A stretch of 64,000 nucleotides of DNA from Microbacterium dextranolyticum (GTDB lineage: Bacteria > Actinomycetota > Actinomycetes > Actinomycetales > Microbacteriaceae). The notes below the pieces were generated by a model, which was not told the DNA's origin, made no database searches, and worked only from the letters and a program-made list of their open reading frames with translations. The stretch covers positions 2,356,001-2,420,000 of the forward strand of contig NZ_JAFBBR010000001.1 in assembly GCF_016907295.1 (NCBI RefSeq). Direction: 5' to 3'. This document shows, one piece after another, positions 43,709 to 53,051 of the stretch (position 1 is its first letter; every line of letters begins with the position of its first letter). Both the position numbers and the translations under genes were made by a program.

Positions 43709-44659
43709 GTGACCGCGCCATCGCCCACCATCGCTGCGATCGTCCCCTGCTACAACGAGGAGGCCGCAATCGCCAAAGTGGTCACCGACCTCCGCGCCGC
43801 TGTCCCTGAGATGGACATCTATGTCTACGACAACAACAGTTCAGATGCCACGTCTGCCGTTGCGGCCGCCGCGGGCGCGATTGTGCGCCGCGAGTCACTG
43901 AAGGGCAAGGGGAACGTGGTCCGCCGCGCATTCGCAGACGTGGACGCCGATATCTACGTCCTGATCGATGGCGACGACACCTACGCGACCGCGGACCTGC
44001 CGCAGATGATCGCGACGCTCCAGTCGGGGCCGTTGGACCACGTGCTGGGAGTCCGTCGCCAGACGACCACCACCGCCTATCGGCCCGGCCACGAACTGGG
44101 CAACCGCGGATTCAACTGGTTTGTCGGAAGTGTGTTCAAATCCCCCGTCAGCGACATGCTCAGCGGGTACCGCGTGTTCTCTCGGCGCTTCGTCAAGAGC
44201 TTTCCGGCTTTGTCCCGGGAGTTCGAGATCGAGACCGAGCTGACCGTCCACGCCATGAGCCTGCGCGTCCCACAGACGGAGGTGGCAGTCGGCTTTAAAG
44301 ACCGTCCCGACGGCAGCGAGAGCAAGCTGCGAACCTACCACGACGGGTTTCGGATCCTGTCATTGATTATCGGTCTGATCCGACACGAGCGCCCCATGAT
44401 GTTCTACGGCCTGGTGGGTACCCTGCTGCTGCTCGCCGGCCTGATCACGGGCATGCCCGTCGTCTTGGAGTACTTCGAGACCGGCCTCGTGCCCCGGCTG
44501 CCCACCGCCGTGCTCTCCTTGGGGATCACGTTGCTGGCCTTCCTGGCCTGGATGACGGGGCTGATTCTCGACGGTGTCCTGAAGTCGCGGCGCGAGCTCA
44601 GCCGTTTGAACTATCTGCAGTACGTAGCTCCGTCGCTCCAAACTCGTTCAGCAAAGTAA
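43709..44659 (+). CDS. family-2 polyprenyl-phosphate glycosyltransferase
   Basis: 316 residues from GTG with GAGGAG upstream. A GT-A domain (IAAIVPCYNEEAAIAKVV, YVYDNNSSDATS, DIYVLIDGDDTYATADL with the DXD) is followed by two C-terminal membrane helices (FYGLVGTLLLLAGLITGMPVVL and VLSLGITLLAFLAWMTGLILDGVL). This is the DPMS/GtrB plan, making polyprenyl-phosphate sugars for extracytoplasmic transfer. Its 3' end overlaps the convergent DUF2142 gene by 62 bases. Confidence 0.9.
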   Translation: MTAPSPTIAAIVPCYNEEAAIAKVVTDLRAAVPEMDIYVYDNNSSDATSAVAAAAGAIVRRESLKGKGNVVRRAFADVDADIYVLIDGDDTYATADLPQMIATLQSGPLDHVLGVRRQTTTTAYRPGHELGNRGFNWFVGSVFKSPVSDMLSGYRVFSRRFVKSFPALSREFEIETELTVHAMSLRVPQTEVAVGFKDRPDGSESKLRTYHDGFRILSLIIGLIRHERPMMFYGLVGTLLLLAGLITGMPVVLEYFETGLVPRLPTAVLSLGITLLAFLAWMTGLILDGVLKSRRELSRLNYLQYVAPSLQTRSAK

Positions 44660-46145
44660 GCCGGCTACTGAACCGCGCGATCGCCACTGTCGCGCCCACG
44701 CATGCCGTGGCGACGAGGAGGACCGTCAGCCACGCAGGAGCGGTCGGATGCCATGCGCCAGGCACGAGCTCCAACCACGGACCGTTCGCACCGTTGATGT
44801 AGCGATGAATGTTCACGACGATAGCGATCGTCTCGTACGCCCCGAAGACGCACGCCAGCACGCGGAGAAGTCGAGACCCCAACGCGAATGACACCGCTTC
44901 TTGCCGCTCAGCGAGGAAGCCAGCTACGAGAGGCGCCAGCATGGCGATCGGAAGCACGTACTTCCCCTGCCACACCATGCCGGAGTCCTTATAGCTCATC
45001 ACCTGCGCCAAAATCGGGACGACGATCGAAGCTGCGAGGATGCCGAAGAGAACGAGACGTCCTCGCGCCCCGCCGAGCGCCAATCCGAACACGCCCACGA
45101 ACACCGCAACCCCGCCGACAAGGATCAGCAGCCACATCGGCAGGTGGGTGTCCCCCCAGCCGAAAACGCCGAGGATCTGCTCAAGGTAGTAGTCGGTGTT
45201 CCGCAGCATCCCCACGACCACGTCACGAGCGGTGAGCGAAGGATCGGGATAGACGACTCCGAGCGCAAGGCTGCCGGAACTCAGAGTGTACGCGAGGGCA
45301 GCGACTGAGACGGAGGCACACAGAATGAGCGGCCACCGGAATCGGCGGTCCTTGATCACGCTGCCGACGGTTGCGAGTGACGGTGCGACGAGGATCACGA
45401 CGACGACTGTGAACGCGAGGTATGCGGGACTAAGCCCGCGTGCGAGAACGAAGAAGGTCGCCCCCGCCAGAAGCATCCATGCACGTTGGGCGAGAAGCGC
45501 CCCGCGCGGATCGAAGACGATGGCCAGCAGGGCGACTGCAGTGAGCATGGATCCGAAGACCTCGGGACCTTGTGGAGTCATCGATCCGCCGATGAAGAAT
45601 GTCATCGGGGTCAACGCTGCCAGCGTTCCGGCGATCGGAAGGAGGGGCCTGCGCAACCTAACCAGCACTGCGAACGTAAGGCCGACCAGCGCCGCGTTTA
45701 ACAGCGCGCTCATCAACCGCATCGCAGTGAAGGTGTGCTCCGACAGCGGGAACAACGTCGGGATGCCGATCCACGCATAGTAGATCGGGTTGTACCGCGC
45801 GACATGAGAGGTGGCGGCCACGATCTTATCGAGTTCGCCCGTCACCTGCGGGGAGCATCCCGCGGTGACATCGGGATGGAACGCGTAACACGGCTGCGAC
45901 CATGCCTGAGCGAACAGCTCGGGAACCTGGAAGTCCCCGCGCCCCGCCCGATATTGGGTCTCATCCGCGTGAAACTGGCCACGCACGGTTGCGGCAGCCT
46001 TCACCGCATGTGCGGGTTCATCTGGGGAAGCCATGTGCGGGCTCGCGACAGACCACGCCGCGAGGACGGCGAAAGAAAGGGCGAACGCGATCAGGAAGGC
46101 CCGCCAGGGCCACGACGTCGTACCGGGTTCATTCGTCGAGAGCAC
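44598..46145 (-). CDS. DUF2142 polytopic membrane protein
   Basis: 515 residues from GTG. A short lead peptide, then about twelve hydrophobic helices; the first loop carries ASPDEPAHAVKAAATVRGQ and a Cys pair (PCYAFHPDVTAGCS), both typical of DUF2142 proteins. The family is found in surface-polysaccharide clusters and is structurally related to GT-C glycosyltransferases; catalytic activity is not established. Its start is ~27 bases from the divergent GT2 gene and its end overlaps the convergent GT2 gene. Confidence 0.85.
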   Translation of the reverse strand: MLSTNEPGTTSWPWRAFLIAFALSFAVLAAWSVASPHMASPDEPAHAVKAAATVRGQFHADETQYRAGRGDFQVPELFAQAWSQPCYAFHPDVTAGCSPQVTGELDKIVAATSHVARYNPIYYAWIGIPTLFPLSEHTFTAMRLMSALLNAALVGLTFAVLVRLRRPLLPIAGTLAALTPMTFFIGGSMTPQGPEVFGSMLTAVALLAIVFDPRGALLAQRAWMLLAGATFFVLARGLSPAYLAFTVVVVILVAPSLATVGSVIKDRRFRWPLILCASVSVAALAYTLSSGSLALGVVYPDPSLTARDVVVGMLRNTDYYLEQILGVFGWGDTHLPMWLLILVGGVAVFVGVFGLALGGARGRLVLFGILAASIVVPILAQVMSYKDSGMVWQGKYVLPIAMLAPLVAGFLAERQEAVSFALGSRLLRVLACVFGAYETIAIVVNIHRYINGANGPWLELVPGAWHPTAPAWLTVLLVATACVGATVAIARFSSRLTLLNEFGATELRTADSSNG

Positions 46146-46172
46146 ACTCAAGCCTATGCGATCATCGATCTG

Positions 46173-47183
46173 ATGAACGCCGAGACTCTGGAAGACCCGA
46201 CCGTCAGCATCATCGTCCCCGTTTATAACTCGGGACGCTATCTTCGAGCGTGTGTCGAGTCGATCATCCGACAGACATACACGCGATTGCAGATCATCCT
46301 GATTAACGACGGTTCGACGGACGAGTCCGGAGCCATCTGCGATGCGCTCGCACGAGTCGATGATCGCGTCCTCGTCGTGCACCAAGCGAACTCAGGCATC
46401 GCCACTGCCCAGAACGCGGGGCTCGATCACGCAACAGGCGATTACATCACGTTTTGCGACAACGACGACCTAATGGTGCCCGAAATGATCACGCGCCTCG
46501 TTCAGCTTGCGCGCGAGTCTGACGCTGATATCGCGATGTGTCGGTGGATCAACGTGGGTGCGAGTTCCGCCGACGCGCTCCTTCGCGCGTCGGCGGACAT
46601 GCCTGCAGGCGACGTGACGGTTTTCCAGGACCCCGCCTGGGCCTATCAGCACGTCTTCAGCCTGACGCTTCGGACACTTGGCCGATGTGAGCTTCGCTAC
46701 TTCAGCGAGGCCAACTGGGGCAAGTTGTACCGTGCGGCGCTCTTCGATGGCCTTCGCTTCCCTGCTGGACGCTTCGCGCAGGATGTCGCCGTCGCGATGC
46801 CAATTTACGGGCGCGCCCGCCGTGTCGCGTCGTGCTCCGACCCTCTGTACCTATGGCTTCAGCATGGCGACAGCGTGTCGCATGCTTCAAAGTCAACGTC
46901 CTACTACTCAGACATCGTGCATGCTCATGCGAGTTCATTCGAGGCCGCGCTAAGTCAGGGTATCAACCCATGGCGGGCTGCCTATGGCCTCGGAGCGATC
47001 CGCGACGAACGTAAGAGCGTCCGCAGCGCCGCTGACGCTTCTCGCTATGCAGAAGACCGCGCCCTAGTGAAGCGGTTGCGGAGCAGACTCAAATCGCACC
47101 AGAGAATCGTCTGCACCGCTGTGGGACTCTTGAGGCGCGGTGAAGTCATCATCTACAACCTCACAGTGCATCGGCGCAGCTGA
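46173..47183 (+). CDS. family-2 glycosyltransferase
   Basis: 336 residues. Classic GT-A start VSIIVPVYNSGRYLRACVESIIRQTYTRLQIILINDGSTDESG, with nucleotide-binding DGS and the metal motif CDNDDLMVPEM. The acceptor half includes SEANWGKLYRAALFDGLRFPAGRFAQDVAVAMP. No membrane helix. Sugar specificity cannot be read from the sequence; the cluster suggests a wall or capsular glycan. Converges with the wzt gene 25 bases away. Confidence 0.88.
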   Translation: MNAETLEDPTVSIIVPVYNSGRYLRACVESIIRQTYTRLQIILINDGSTDESGAICDALARVDDRVLVVHQANSGIATAQNAGLDHATGDYITFCDNDDLMVPEMITRLVQLARESDADIAMCRWINVGASSADALLRASADMPAGDVTVFQDPAWAYQHVFSLTLRTLGRCELRYFSEANWGKLYRAALFDGLRFPAGRFAQDVAVAMPIYGRARRVASCSDPLYLWLQHGDSVSHASKSTSYYSDIVHAHASSFEAALSQGINPWRAAYGLGAIRDERKSVRSAADASRYAEDRALVKRLRSRLKSHQRIVCTAVGLLRRGEVIIYNLTVHRRS

Positions 47184-47208
47184 CTCCAATCCTCTTTGGG
47201 CTCGTACC

Positions 47209-48417
47209 CTACTTGCCCGACGTTTCGCTGACGGCGATACGAGCGGCGACAGTGCCCAGATTCGCTTTGTCCCCAGCCACAGTGAACAAAGCCCCCTGCC
47301 ACAGCACATGGGAGTCAATGTCGATCAACTCAGAGACGTTGGCGTTGACGTAATACTCGCCAGCTCCCAAATGCACCCTGTCGATAGTGAAATCCAAGAA
47401 TGAGTCACCAGCGGGTACCCGGCCCAGTTGCACGCCGAGCCGCTCAGTATTAGACGCGAGCACCATCTGCCCGGCGGGCGTGTCGATACTGAACCCGACA
47501 GCCCAGCGAGGCAGAGGCTCGATCGCGCGCACATGAACACGCACCGTCATCTGCGACTCCGATGGGATGACTTTGCGATGCGCTTTGGTTTCATCGAGTA
47601 CCTCGATCGAAGTGACCTCGATCGGCTTGGTGGGCTCCGGCGGCGGAAGCTCTCCGACGCGGCGTCCTTCCAGCACATCACGCAGAGCCGAGACCGCAGC
47701 ATTGGTCTCGCCGTCGAAGACGACCTCCCCGTTGTTGAGTACGATGCCGCGGTCGCAGAGCTCCTGAACCTGCGCTGCCGAATGCGAGACCAAGATGATA
47801 GTGCGCCCCTCCGCCCGGAAGCGAGCGATCCGCTCCATGCACTTGCGCTGGAACGCTTCGTCTCCGACTGCAAGAACCTCGTCGACGAGCAGCACATCCG
47901 GATCGGTGTGGACGGCGACAGCGAACGCGAGCCGAACGAACATTCCAGACGAGTAGAACTTGACCTGAGTATCGATGAACTCGCCGATGCCGCTGAAGGC
48001 GAGAATCTCGTCGAAGCGGGCCGACGTCTCGGCCCGCGACATCCCCATGATCGACGCGTTGAGGTAGACGTTGTCACGGCCCGTCAGGTCGGGGTGGAAT
48101 CCGGCGCCCAGTTCGAGCAACGCCGCCGTGCGCCCCCGTGTGAGAACACGCCCCGACGTCGGCGACACGATGCCGCCGATCAGCTTCAGCAGCGTGCTCT
48201 TCCCCGAGCCATTGGGCCCAAGTAGACCGACCGTCGTACCCGCCGCGATCTCGATCGAGACTCCGTCGACAGCCGTGTAGTCCTGCCGATGGGTCCGACC
48301 TCGGCGCCCAAAGTGGACGACCCGTTCCTTGAGGGAGTTGTCCTTCCGGACGACGAACTGTTTCGAAACATCCTGCACCGCGACAACGACGGGGCCTGTT
48401 CTTGATTCGGCAGCCAT
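47209..48417 (-). CDS. wzt: polysaccharide ABC exporter ATPase (Wzt-like)
   Basis: 402 residues. Nucleotide-binding domain with Walker A GPNGSGKST (67-75), signature region FYSSGMFVRLAFAVA and Walker B DVLLVDEVLAVGDE. The C-terminal ~155 residues are a beta-rich Wzt_C-type domain (MTVRVHVRAIEPLPRWAVGFSI...), known in Wzt to recognise the glycan terminus. The start overlaps the permease stop by one base (TGATG). Pairs with wzm to export a finished lipid-linked polysaccharide. Confidence 0.93.
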   Translation of the reverse strand: MAAESRTGPVVVAVQDVSKQFVVRKDNSLKERVVHFGRRGRTHRQDYTAVDGVSIEIAAGTTVGLLGPNGSGKSTLLKLIGGIVSPTSGRVLTRGRTAALLELGAGFHPDLTGRDNVYLNASIMGMSRAETSARFDEILAFSGIGEFIDTQVKFYSSGMFVRLAFAVAVHTDPDVLLVDEVLAVGDEAFQRKCMERIARFRAEGRTIILVSHSAAQVQELCDRGIVLNNGEVVFDGETNAAVSALRDVLEGRRVGELPPPEPTKPIEVTSIEVLDETKAHRKVIPSESQMTVRVHVRAIEPLPRWAVGFSIDTPAGQMVLASNTERLGVQLGRVPAGDSFLDFTIDRVHLGAGEYYVNANVSELIDIDSHVLWQGALFTVAGDKANLGTVAARIAVSETSGK

Positions 48418-49337
48418 CACATCTCCTGCGCGAAGTTGCCCTGAAGGCGGTTGAAGACCCGATGGGCGACTGCGAGCAACACGAGTCCGATGACCCCGGC
48501 GATTCCGATGCGCAGCAACAAATCGGCGGGGTAGTCGCCCGGCCCGCCGGCACCCCAAAACGCCTTCCGGAACGCCAAGACACCCAGTGTGATCGGGTTG
48601 TTGGTGTATACCTCGAGTGCCCATCCTGGCAGGCCGAGCGTATGGAACGAGGAACCGACCATCGTCCATGCGTACACAATGGGCGATCCCCACATCGCGA
48701 GCATCAGCACAACCTCGGTCACATATTGAACGTCCCGCAAATAGACGTTGAGGGCCGAAAGCAGCAGTCCCAGCGCGAGACCGTAGATGAGCATTAGCGC
48801 GACAGCGGGGAAAAACCACAGCATCTGCGTCGGCGCAGGCAATGCTTGGAAAGCGATCGCCCCCCCGAGGAGAACGAGGGTCTGCACAAGGAACATGAAC
48901 CCCGCCGCGCCGATGCTTGCCATCGGGAAGATCTCGCGAGGTAGGTAGATCTTCTTCACCAGGCCCGCATTGGCGAGAATCGACGTCGTAGCTCCGGAGA
49001 CCATCTCAGCGAAGAAGCTGTAGATCGTCAGCCCTGAGAACAAGAAGATCGCGAACTGCGGGATCCCCTCCGCGGCGCGCAGGAACTGGCCGAGTACCAG
49101 GTAGTACATCAAGAACTGGACCAGCGGGCGTATCAGCGTCCAGAGGAACCCCAAGAAGCTGTCCCTGTAGCGCGCGTTCAGATCCCGCCGCACGAGCAAA
49201 CCCAGAAGGTCGCGACGTTCCCAGATCTCTCGAACCTTGCCTCCGCGGACCGGAAGCTGGAGACCTCGCGAGTCCGTCGAGACGAACGGGGTCTCGGCCA
49301 GACGGGCGAACCGTTCAGTCGTGTCCAATTGCTCCAC
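48417..49337 (-). CDS. wzm: polysaccharide ABC exporter permease (Wzm-like)
   Basis: 306 residues from a GTG. An N-terminal cytosolic stretch including VREIWERRDLLGLLVRRDLNARYRDSFLGFLWTLIRPLVQ is the family signature; about six membrane helices follow. It is the ABC-2-type channel partner of Wzt directly downstream. Together they export O-polysaccharide or teichoic-type glycan. Confidence 0.93.
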   Translation of the reverse strand: MEQLDTTERFARLAETPFVSTDSRGLQLPVRGGKVREIWERRDLLGLLVRRDLNARYRDSFLGFLWTLIRPLVQFLMYYLVLGQFLRAAEGIPQFAIFLFSGLTIYSFFAEMVSGATTSILANAGLVKKIYLPREIFPMASIGAAGFMFLVQTLVLLGGAIAFQALPAPTQMLWFFPAVALMLIYGLALGLLLSALNVYLRDVQYVTEVVLMLAMWGSPIVYAWTMVGSSFHTLGLPGWALEVYTNNPITLGVLAFRKAFWGAGGPGDYPADLLLRIGIAGVIGLVLLAVAHRVFNRLQGNFAQEM

Positions 49338-49464
49338 CTACGTCAGCCAACTGGAACAATATACCTGCGGAACGTGCGTCGGCCGCGCAGGTGAGTCGGG
49401 TTCGACGTCGAATAGCCTGGTTGCGTGCCTGACGTCTAGGGCACGATCTGCGAAAGGACCTCCT

Positions 49465-50301
49465 ATGACTCGCGTCATCGTCACCGGCGCTGCCGGCTAC
49501 CTCGGCCCCCACGTAGTCACAGCACTCCTCGATCGAGGGCACGACGTGACCGCGATCGTGCGTCTTGCGGGCACTGCTGTGCTCGACTCCCGTGCTCGGG
49601 TTGTCGAGGCCGACATTCTCTCCCCTGATGTCGACATGACCCAGTGGGACAGCGACACCGGTGCGGTCGTCCATCTCGCGTGGAAGGACGGCTTCCTGCA
49701 CAACTCTCGCGCGCACATGTCACAGTTGTCCGCCCACTACAACTTGCTCACCCGCCTCGCAGACAGCGGCACGAATCGGATCGTCGCATTGGGCACGATG
49801 CACGAGATCGGCTACTGGGAAGGGGCGATTGACGAATCGACGCCGACGTCCCCTCTCTCCCAATACGGCATCGCGAAGGACGCCCTCCGGCGTGCACTTC
49901 CGCTCGCTCTACCCGAAGACACGTCTTTAGCGTGGGCCCGCGCGTATTACATCTACGGTGACGACCGGCGCAACAGCTCCATCTTCCGCAAGCTACTGGA
50001 GGCTTCGGACCGAGGCGAACGCACCTTCCCGTTTACGACAGGCAAGAACCTGTACGATTTCATCCGCGTCGAGCAACTCGGACGCCAGATCGCCGCCCTG
50101 GTCGACGCTACCGACATCACGGGCGCGATCAACTGCTCAACCGGCACCCCCATGTCCCTCGCCGACAAGGTCGAGGAGTTCATCACGGAGAACGGCCTCG
50201 ACATCTCGCTCGAGTATGGGGCGTTCCCCGATCGCCCCTACGACTCCCCCGGCGTATGGGGCAACGCGGACCGGATTGCAGAGGTCATGGCCCGAGGCTG
50301 A
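49465..50301 (+). CDS. NAD-dependent epimerase/dehydratase (short SDR)
   Basis: 278 residues. Rossmann motif VTGAAGYLGPHV (6-17); catalytic pair Y134 and K138 in SPLSQYGIAKDALR; the serine/threonine position is in ALGTMHEIG. It is an extended-type SDR likely acting on a nucleotide sugar, but the substrate is not evident. AAAGGACC lies upstream. Divergent from wzm, with an IS remnant starting 17 bases after the stop. Confidence 0.85.
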   Translation: MTRVIVTGAAGYLGPHVVTALLDRGHDVTAIVRLAGTAVLDSRARVVEADILSPDVDMTQWDSDTGAVVHLAWKDGFLHNSRAHMSQLSAHYNLLTRLADSGTNRIVALGTMHEIGYWEGAIDESTPTSPLSQYGIAKDALRRALPLALPEDTSLAWARAYYIYGDDRRNSSIFRKLLEASDRGERTFPFTTGKNLYDFIRVEQLGRQIAALVDATDITGAINCSTGTPMSLADKVEEFITENGLDISLEYGAFPDRPYDSPGVWGNADRIAEVMARG

Positions 50302-50318
50302 ATCGATGCCTCCCGGCC

Positions 50319-50430
50319 CTAGGCGGTGTTGCTAAAGCCGCTGGTGACCCGGCGGAGGGCTGCAGCGAACACAGAGAGCGGCGAGGTATTGCGGGCGGTC
50401 TTGTCTGATCCGCCGCAGCCGAGACCACCC
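50319..50430 (-). pseudogene. remnant of an IS5-family element (3' end only)
   Basis: CTAGGCGGTGTTGCTAAA (50319-50336) matches the terminal inverted repeats of the two intact elements in 15 of 18 positions. On the minus strand the sequence reads in frame SDKTARN... and ends FSNTA-stop, homologous to the transposase C-terminus of IS 1 (SDKTARNYHS). The rest of the element is gone. Its orientation is opposite to IS 2. Confidence 0.8.
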
Positions 50431-50436
50431 TCCTTT

Positions 50437-50455
50437 TAGGGCCGCTGTGGCCCTA
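50437..50455. terminator. short GC hairpin beside the IS remnant
   Basis: TAGGGCC (50437-50443) and GGCCCTA (50449-50455) pair around a five-base loop in the gap before the VOC gene. It could stop transcription coming out of the IS remnant. Only the pairing is seen. Confidence 0.35.
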
Positions 50456-50534
50456 GCATCGACTTGAGAAGGCGTGACCAGCAGGTTCTGACCTGGGGCT
50501 CTGCGCTGGCGAGTTGTCGGGATGGGAGGTCATG

Positions 50535-50891
50535 ATGAGTGTTGTCGGGATCGGCGGGTTGTTCTTCCGCAGCAAGGACCCAGACGCGCGAGCCGCGTGG
50601 TATCGCGAGCATCTCGGCATCGACGCAGGCCAAACCACCGTGTGGGAACAGGCCGCGGGAAGCACTGTGTTCGCGCCGTTCTCTGATGACGCCGACTATT
50701 TCCCGGCAGACCAGCCGTTCATGCTCAACCTCCGCGTCGATGACCTCAGCACCCTGGCCGAACGACTCGAAGCGGCCGGAATCACCGTGGGGAGAGTCGC
50801 AGACGACAGTGACGGTGAGTACGGACTGTTCGCCCGGATCTACGACCCCGAAGGGCTCCCGATCGAGCTTTGGCAACCACCCGCCGAATAG
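50535..50891 (+). CDS. VOC (glyoxalase/bleomycin-resistance) superfamily protein
   Basis: 118 residues. One VOC domain: GIGGLFFRSKDPDARAAWYREHLGID, MLNLRVDDLSTLAERLEAAGI and IYDPEGLPIELWQPP, with the final E being the usual metal ligand. The second of two adjacent ATGs is preferred because GGGAGG lies 5 bases upstream. It sits between an IS remnant and intact IS 2 and is unrelated to the surrounding polysaccharide genes, so it may have arrived with the insertion elements. Substrate unknown. Confidence 0.85.
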   Translation: MSVVGIGGLFFRSKDPDARAAWYREHLGIDAGQTTVWEQAAGSTVFAPFSDDADYFPADQPFMLNLRVDDLSTLAERLEAAGITVGRVADDSDGEYGLFARIYDPEGLPIELWQPPAE

Positions 50892-50919
50892 CCGGACTGA
50901 ATCGGCCTAACTTTCGTTC

Positions 50920-51849
50920 CTAGGCCGTGTTGCTAAATGTGGTTCCGGGGTGCGTGGGTGATGCTGGGAGCGTGTCGCGAGATGTCATCACGGACGAGGC
51001 TTGGGAATTGATCCGGGAGGTGTTCCCGCCGGCGAATTCACGGGGGCGTCCCCCCGTGGATCGACGCGTGGTGGTCGAGGCGACTGCGTGGCGGTTCCGG
51101 ACGGGTTCTGCATGGAGGGATCTGCCCGAGCGCTTCGGGAGCTGGAACACGATCTATAAGAACTTCCGTCGTTGGGCGGCCGAGGGGGTCTGGGAAGATC
51201 TGCTCGCTCACGTGCAGCGTCGCGCATCGCTTCAGGGCGAGATCGAGTGGGTCGTGTCCGTTGACTCCTCGATCGCTCGCGTCCACCAGCACGGCGCAAC
51301 CCTTCCCCGCAGCACAGGGGGCTGGATCGAGTTACAAGAAATCCGGGCCGGAGCCGCCTGATCACGCGATCGGCCGGTCACGCGGCGGATTGACGACGAA
51401 GATCCATCTCGTGTGCGATGGGCAGGCCCGGACGCTCGCGTTCGTCCTCACCGGCGGGCAGGTCGCGGACACGAGCATGTTCACCGACGTTCTCGACGAG
51501 ATCCACGTCGCGGGGCGAGGGCCCGCGCGTACCAGGCCCGAGCGGGTGCTCGCAGACAAGGGATACCCCTCGAAGAAGAACCGGGCGTGGTTGCGCGAGC
51601 GCGGCATCAAGGCCACGATCCCCGAACGCGACGACCAGATCGCCCACCGCCGAAAGCGAGCGGGCCGCCCTATCGATTTCGGTCATGAGCAGAAGGAACG
51701 CTACAAGGGCCGCAATGTCATTGAGCGCTCCTTCAACTTCATCAAGCAGTGGCGAGGACTCGCATCCCGATACGACAAGACCGCCAACTCGTACGCAGCC
51801 GGGATCTGCCTCTCAGCCGCCCTTCAATGGATTTAGCAACACGCCCTAG
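50920..51849 (+). mobile_element. IS5-family insertion sequence 2 (IS427-group type)
   Basis: 930 bases counting the CTAG on both sides. Terminal repeats CTAGGCCGTGTTGCTAAA (50920-50937) and the complement of CTAGGGCGTGTTGCTAAA (51832-51849) match at 17 of 18 positions. The transposase is related to that of IS 1, but many residues differ, so the two are distinct elements. As with IS 1, the right CTAG contains the TAG stop codon of the minus-strand gene downstream. Confidence 0.93.
50972..51836 (+). CDS. IS5-family transposase with frameshift (IS 2)
   Basis: About 287 residues across two frames. Frame A (GTG 50972 to 51361): HTH domain, VITDEAWELIREVFPP and RFRTGSAWRDLPERFGSW, plus the first catalytic Asp in VVSVDSSIARVHQHG. 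Frame B (to 51836): HLVCDGQARTLAFVLTGGQVADT, second Asp in VLADKGYPSKKNRAWL, and Glu in RYKGRNVIERSFNFIKQW. The same ACAGGGGGC sequence as in IS 1 (G5 at 51317-51321) marks the likely +1 slip. No internal stop other than the frameshift. Confidence 0.88.
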
Positions 51850-53051
51850 TAGCCGGGCCCTACGCCGACGGCTGGGGCATTGACCAAGTGGCGCTCCGCA
51901 AGCTGGACGATCACGACATCCGGATGATCCTGCTCGACCAAGGACCGATAGTTTGGCGGATTCGACCAATCGTCGTATCGATGCTGGATCTGCCAGGTCT
52001 GCGCATACTGCTGCGCCCACAGGCCGGACAAGGCATTGCCCATCGAATCGCGAAGGATGAGCGCTTTCTGCGTGCTCCATGCCCCCGCCGTCTCGGTGGA
52101 CGCCGGCAGTTTCGACAGGTCGACGGCCTTGCCACCCTCAGACGTCGAGGTCGCGGACGAACCGTCGGTGACGGTCACGGGAGCGAGTTGCTGGGAGAAT
52201 CGCGGCGCGTCCCACGCGGGTTCTGCGTCAGGCACACCAGACGAGGCGTACTCGTTATAGATACCGCCGGTACGGACGCCGTCCACAGGCGGCACGACGA
52301 TGGGGGCCGCCCCTGGGTACGTCACCGCATGGCACCGTGCGTAGGTTTGCCACCCCACGTAGCCGCCCCAGTCCGTCCAGTGGCTGTTCACCGGCGTGAA
52401 GACGGCATCGTGCTGGGCAGCCTCACGCAGGTCATGACGGAAGTCCACGATCGGAAGGTCCGGCGACGCAGCCAGCAACTGATCCAAAGGGGTGGAACCG
52501 CGGAGCGCAGCAGCCCATTCGGGAAGCTTCTCAGGATAGACGCTGGATGCGGAAGGCGTGATCTGGATCGACAGCTCGATACCCTGCGCCGCGAGCGCGC
52601 CGGCGAGCTTGCGGAAGTAATCATGCCAGGCTGTCACCTGAGACGCGGTCAATAACCGTCGTCCCACAGCCTGAGAGAAGTTCTGCTCGACCTGATCGTT
52701 GTAGAACGCCCACCCGTCTTGGCCGCGGACGACCGGGTCGCCCAGCTCCGCGGCATGGTCCTTCCAGACGCTCTCAGACTCGTCACGCCGGTCTATCCAC
52801 GGCTCGTCGCCGGGCGGAGTCACGGCCGGACGACAGACCTGAGCCACCGCGTCCGGCGTCGCAGTAGGCGTGACTGGAGCGATTTGCGATGCAGCCCGAT
52901 CAAGGCTCGCCTGGGTGTACCATCCCACGAGCGCGGCGACGAGAGAGAGGACGGCAAGGACGACCAACGGTACGTCGCGGAACGGCTTCCACCAGCGGGG
53001 CGTGGGCGCGCCCGCACCATGGACGACGTCGCCGCCGCCAGACGCGCTCAT
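51846..53051 (-). CDS. AlgX/AlgJ-like SGNH-fold protein, probable glycan O-acetylation
   Basis: 401 residues. One N-terminal membrane helix (about 29-48, VPLVVLAVLSLVAALVGWYT) anchors an extracytoplasmic domain resembling AlgX/AlgJ: RGQDGWAFYNDQVEQ, PSASSVYPEKLPEW, VDFRHDLREA, TPVNSHWTDWGGYVGW (H and D of the Asp-His pair) and ALILRDSMGNALSG (nucleophile serine). AlgJ/AlgX acetylate alginate with a membrane acyltransferase; the next gene upstream encodes one, with overlapping ATGA. The protein ends VGVGPGY and its TAG stop lies in an IS target CTAG. Confidence 0.82.
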   Translation of the reverse strand: MSASGGGDVVHGAGAPTPRWWKPFRDVPLVVLAVLSLVAALVGWYTQASLDRAASQIAPVTPTATPDAVAQVCRPAVTPPGDEPWIDRRDESESVWKDHAAELGDPVVRGQDGWAFYNDQVEQNFSQAVGRRLLTASQVTAWHDYFRKLAGALAAQGIELSIQITPSASSVYPEKLPEWAAALRGSTPLDQLLAASPDLPIVDFRHDLREAAQHDAVFTPVNSHWTDWGGYVGWQTYARCHAVTYPGAAPIVVPPVDGVRTGGIYNEYASSGVPDAEPAWDAPRFSQQLAPVTVTDGSSATSTSEGGKAVDLSKLPASTETAGAWSTQKALILRDSMGNALSGLWAQQYAQTWQIQHRYDDWSNPPNYRSLVEQDHPDVVIVQLAERHLVNAPAVGVGPGY

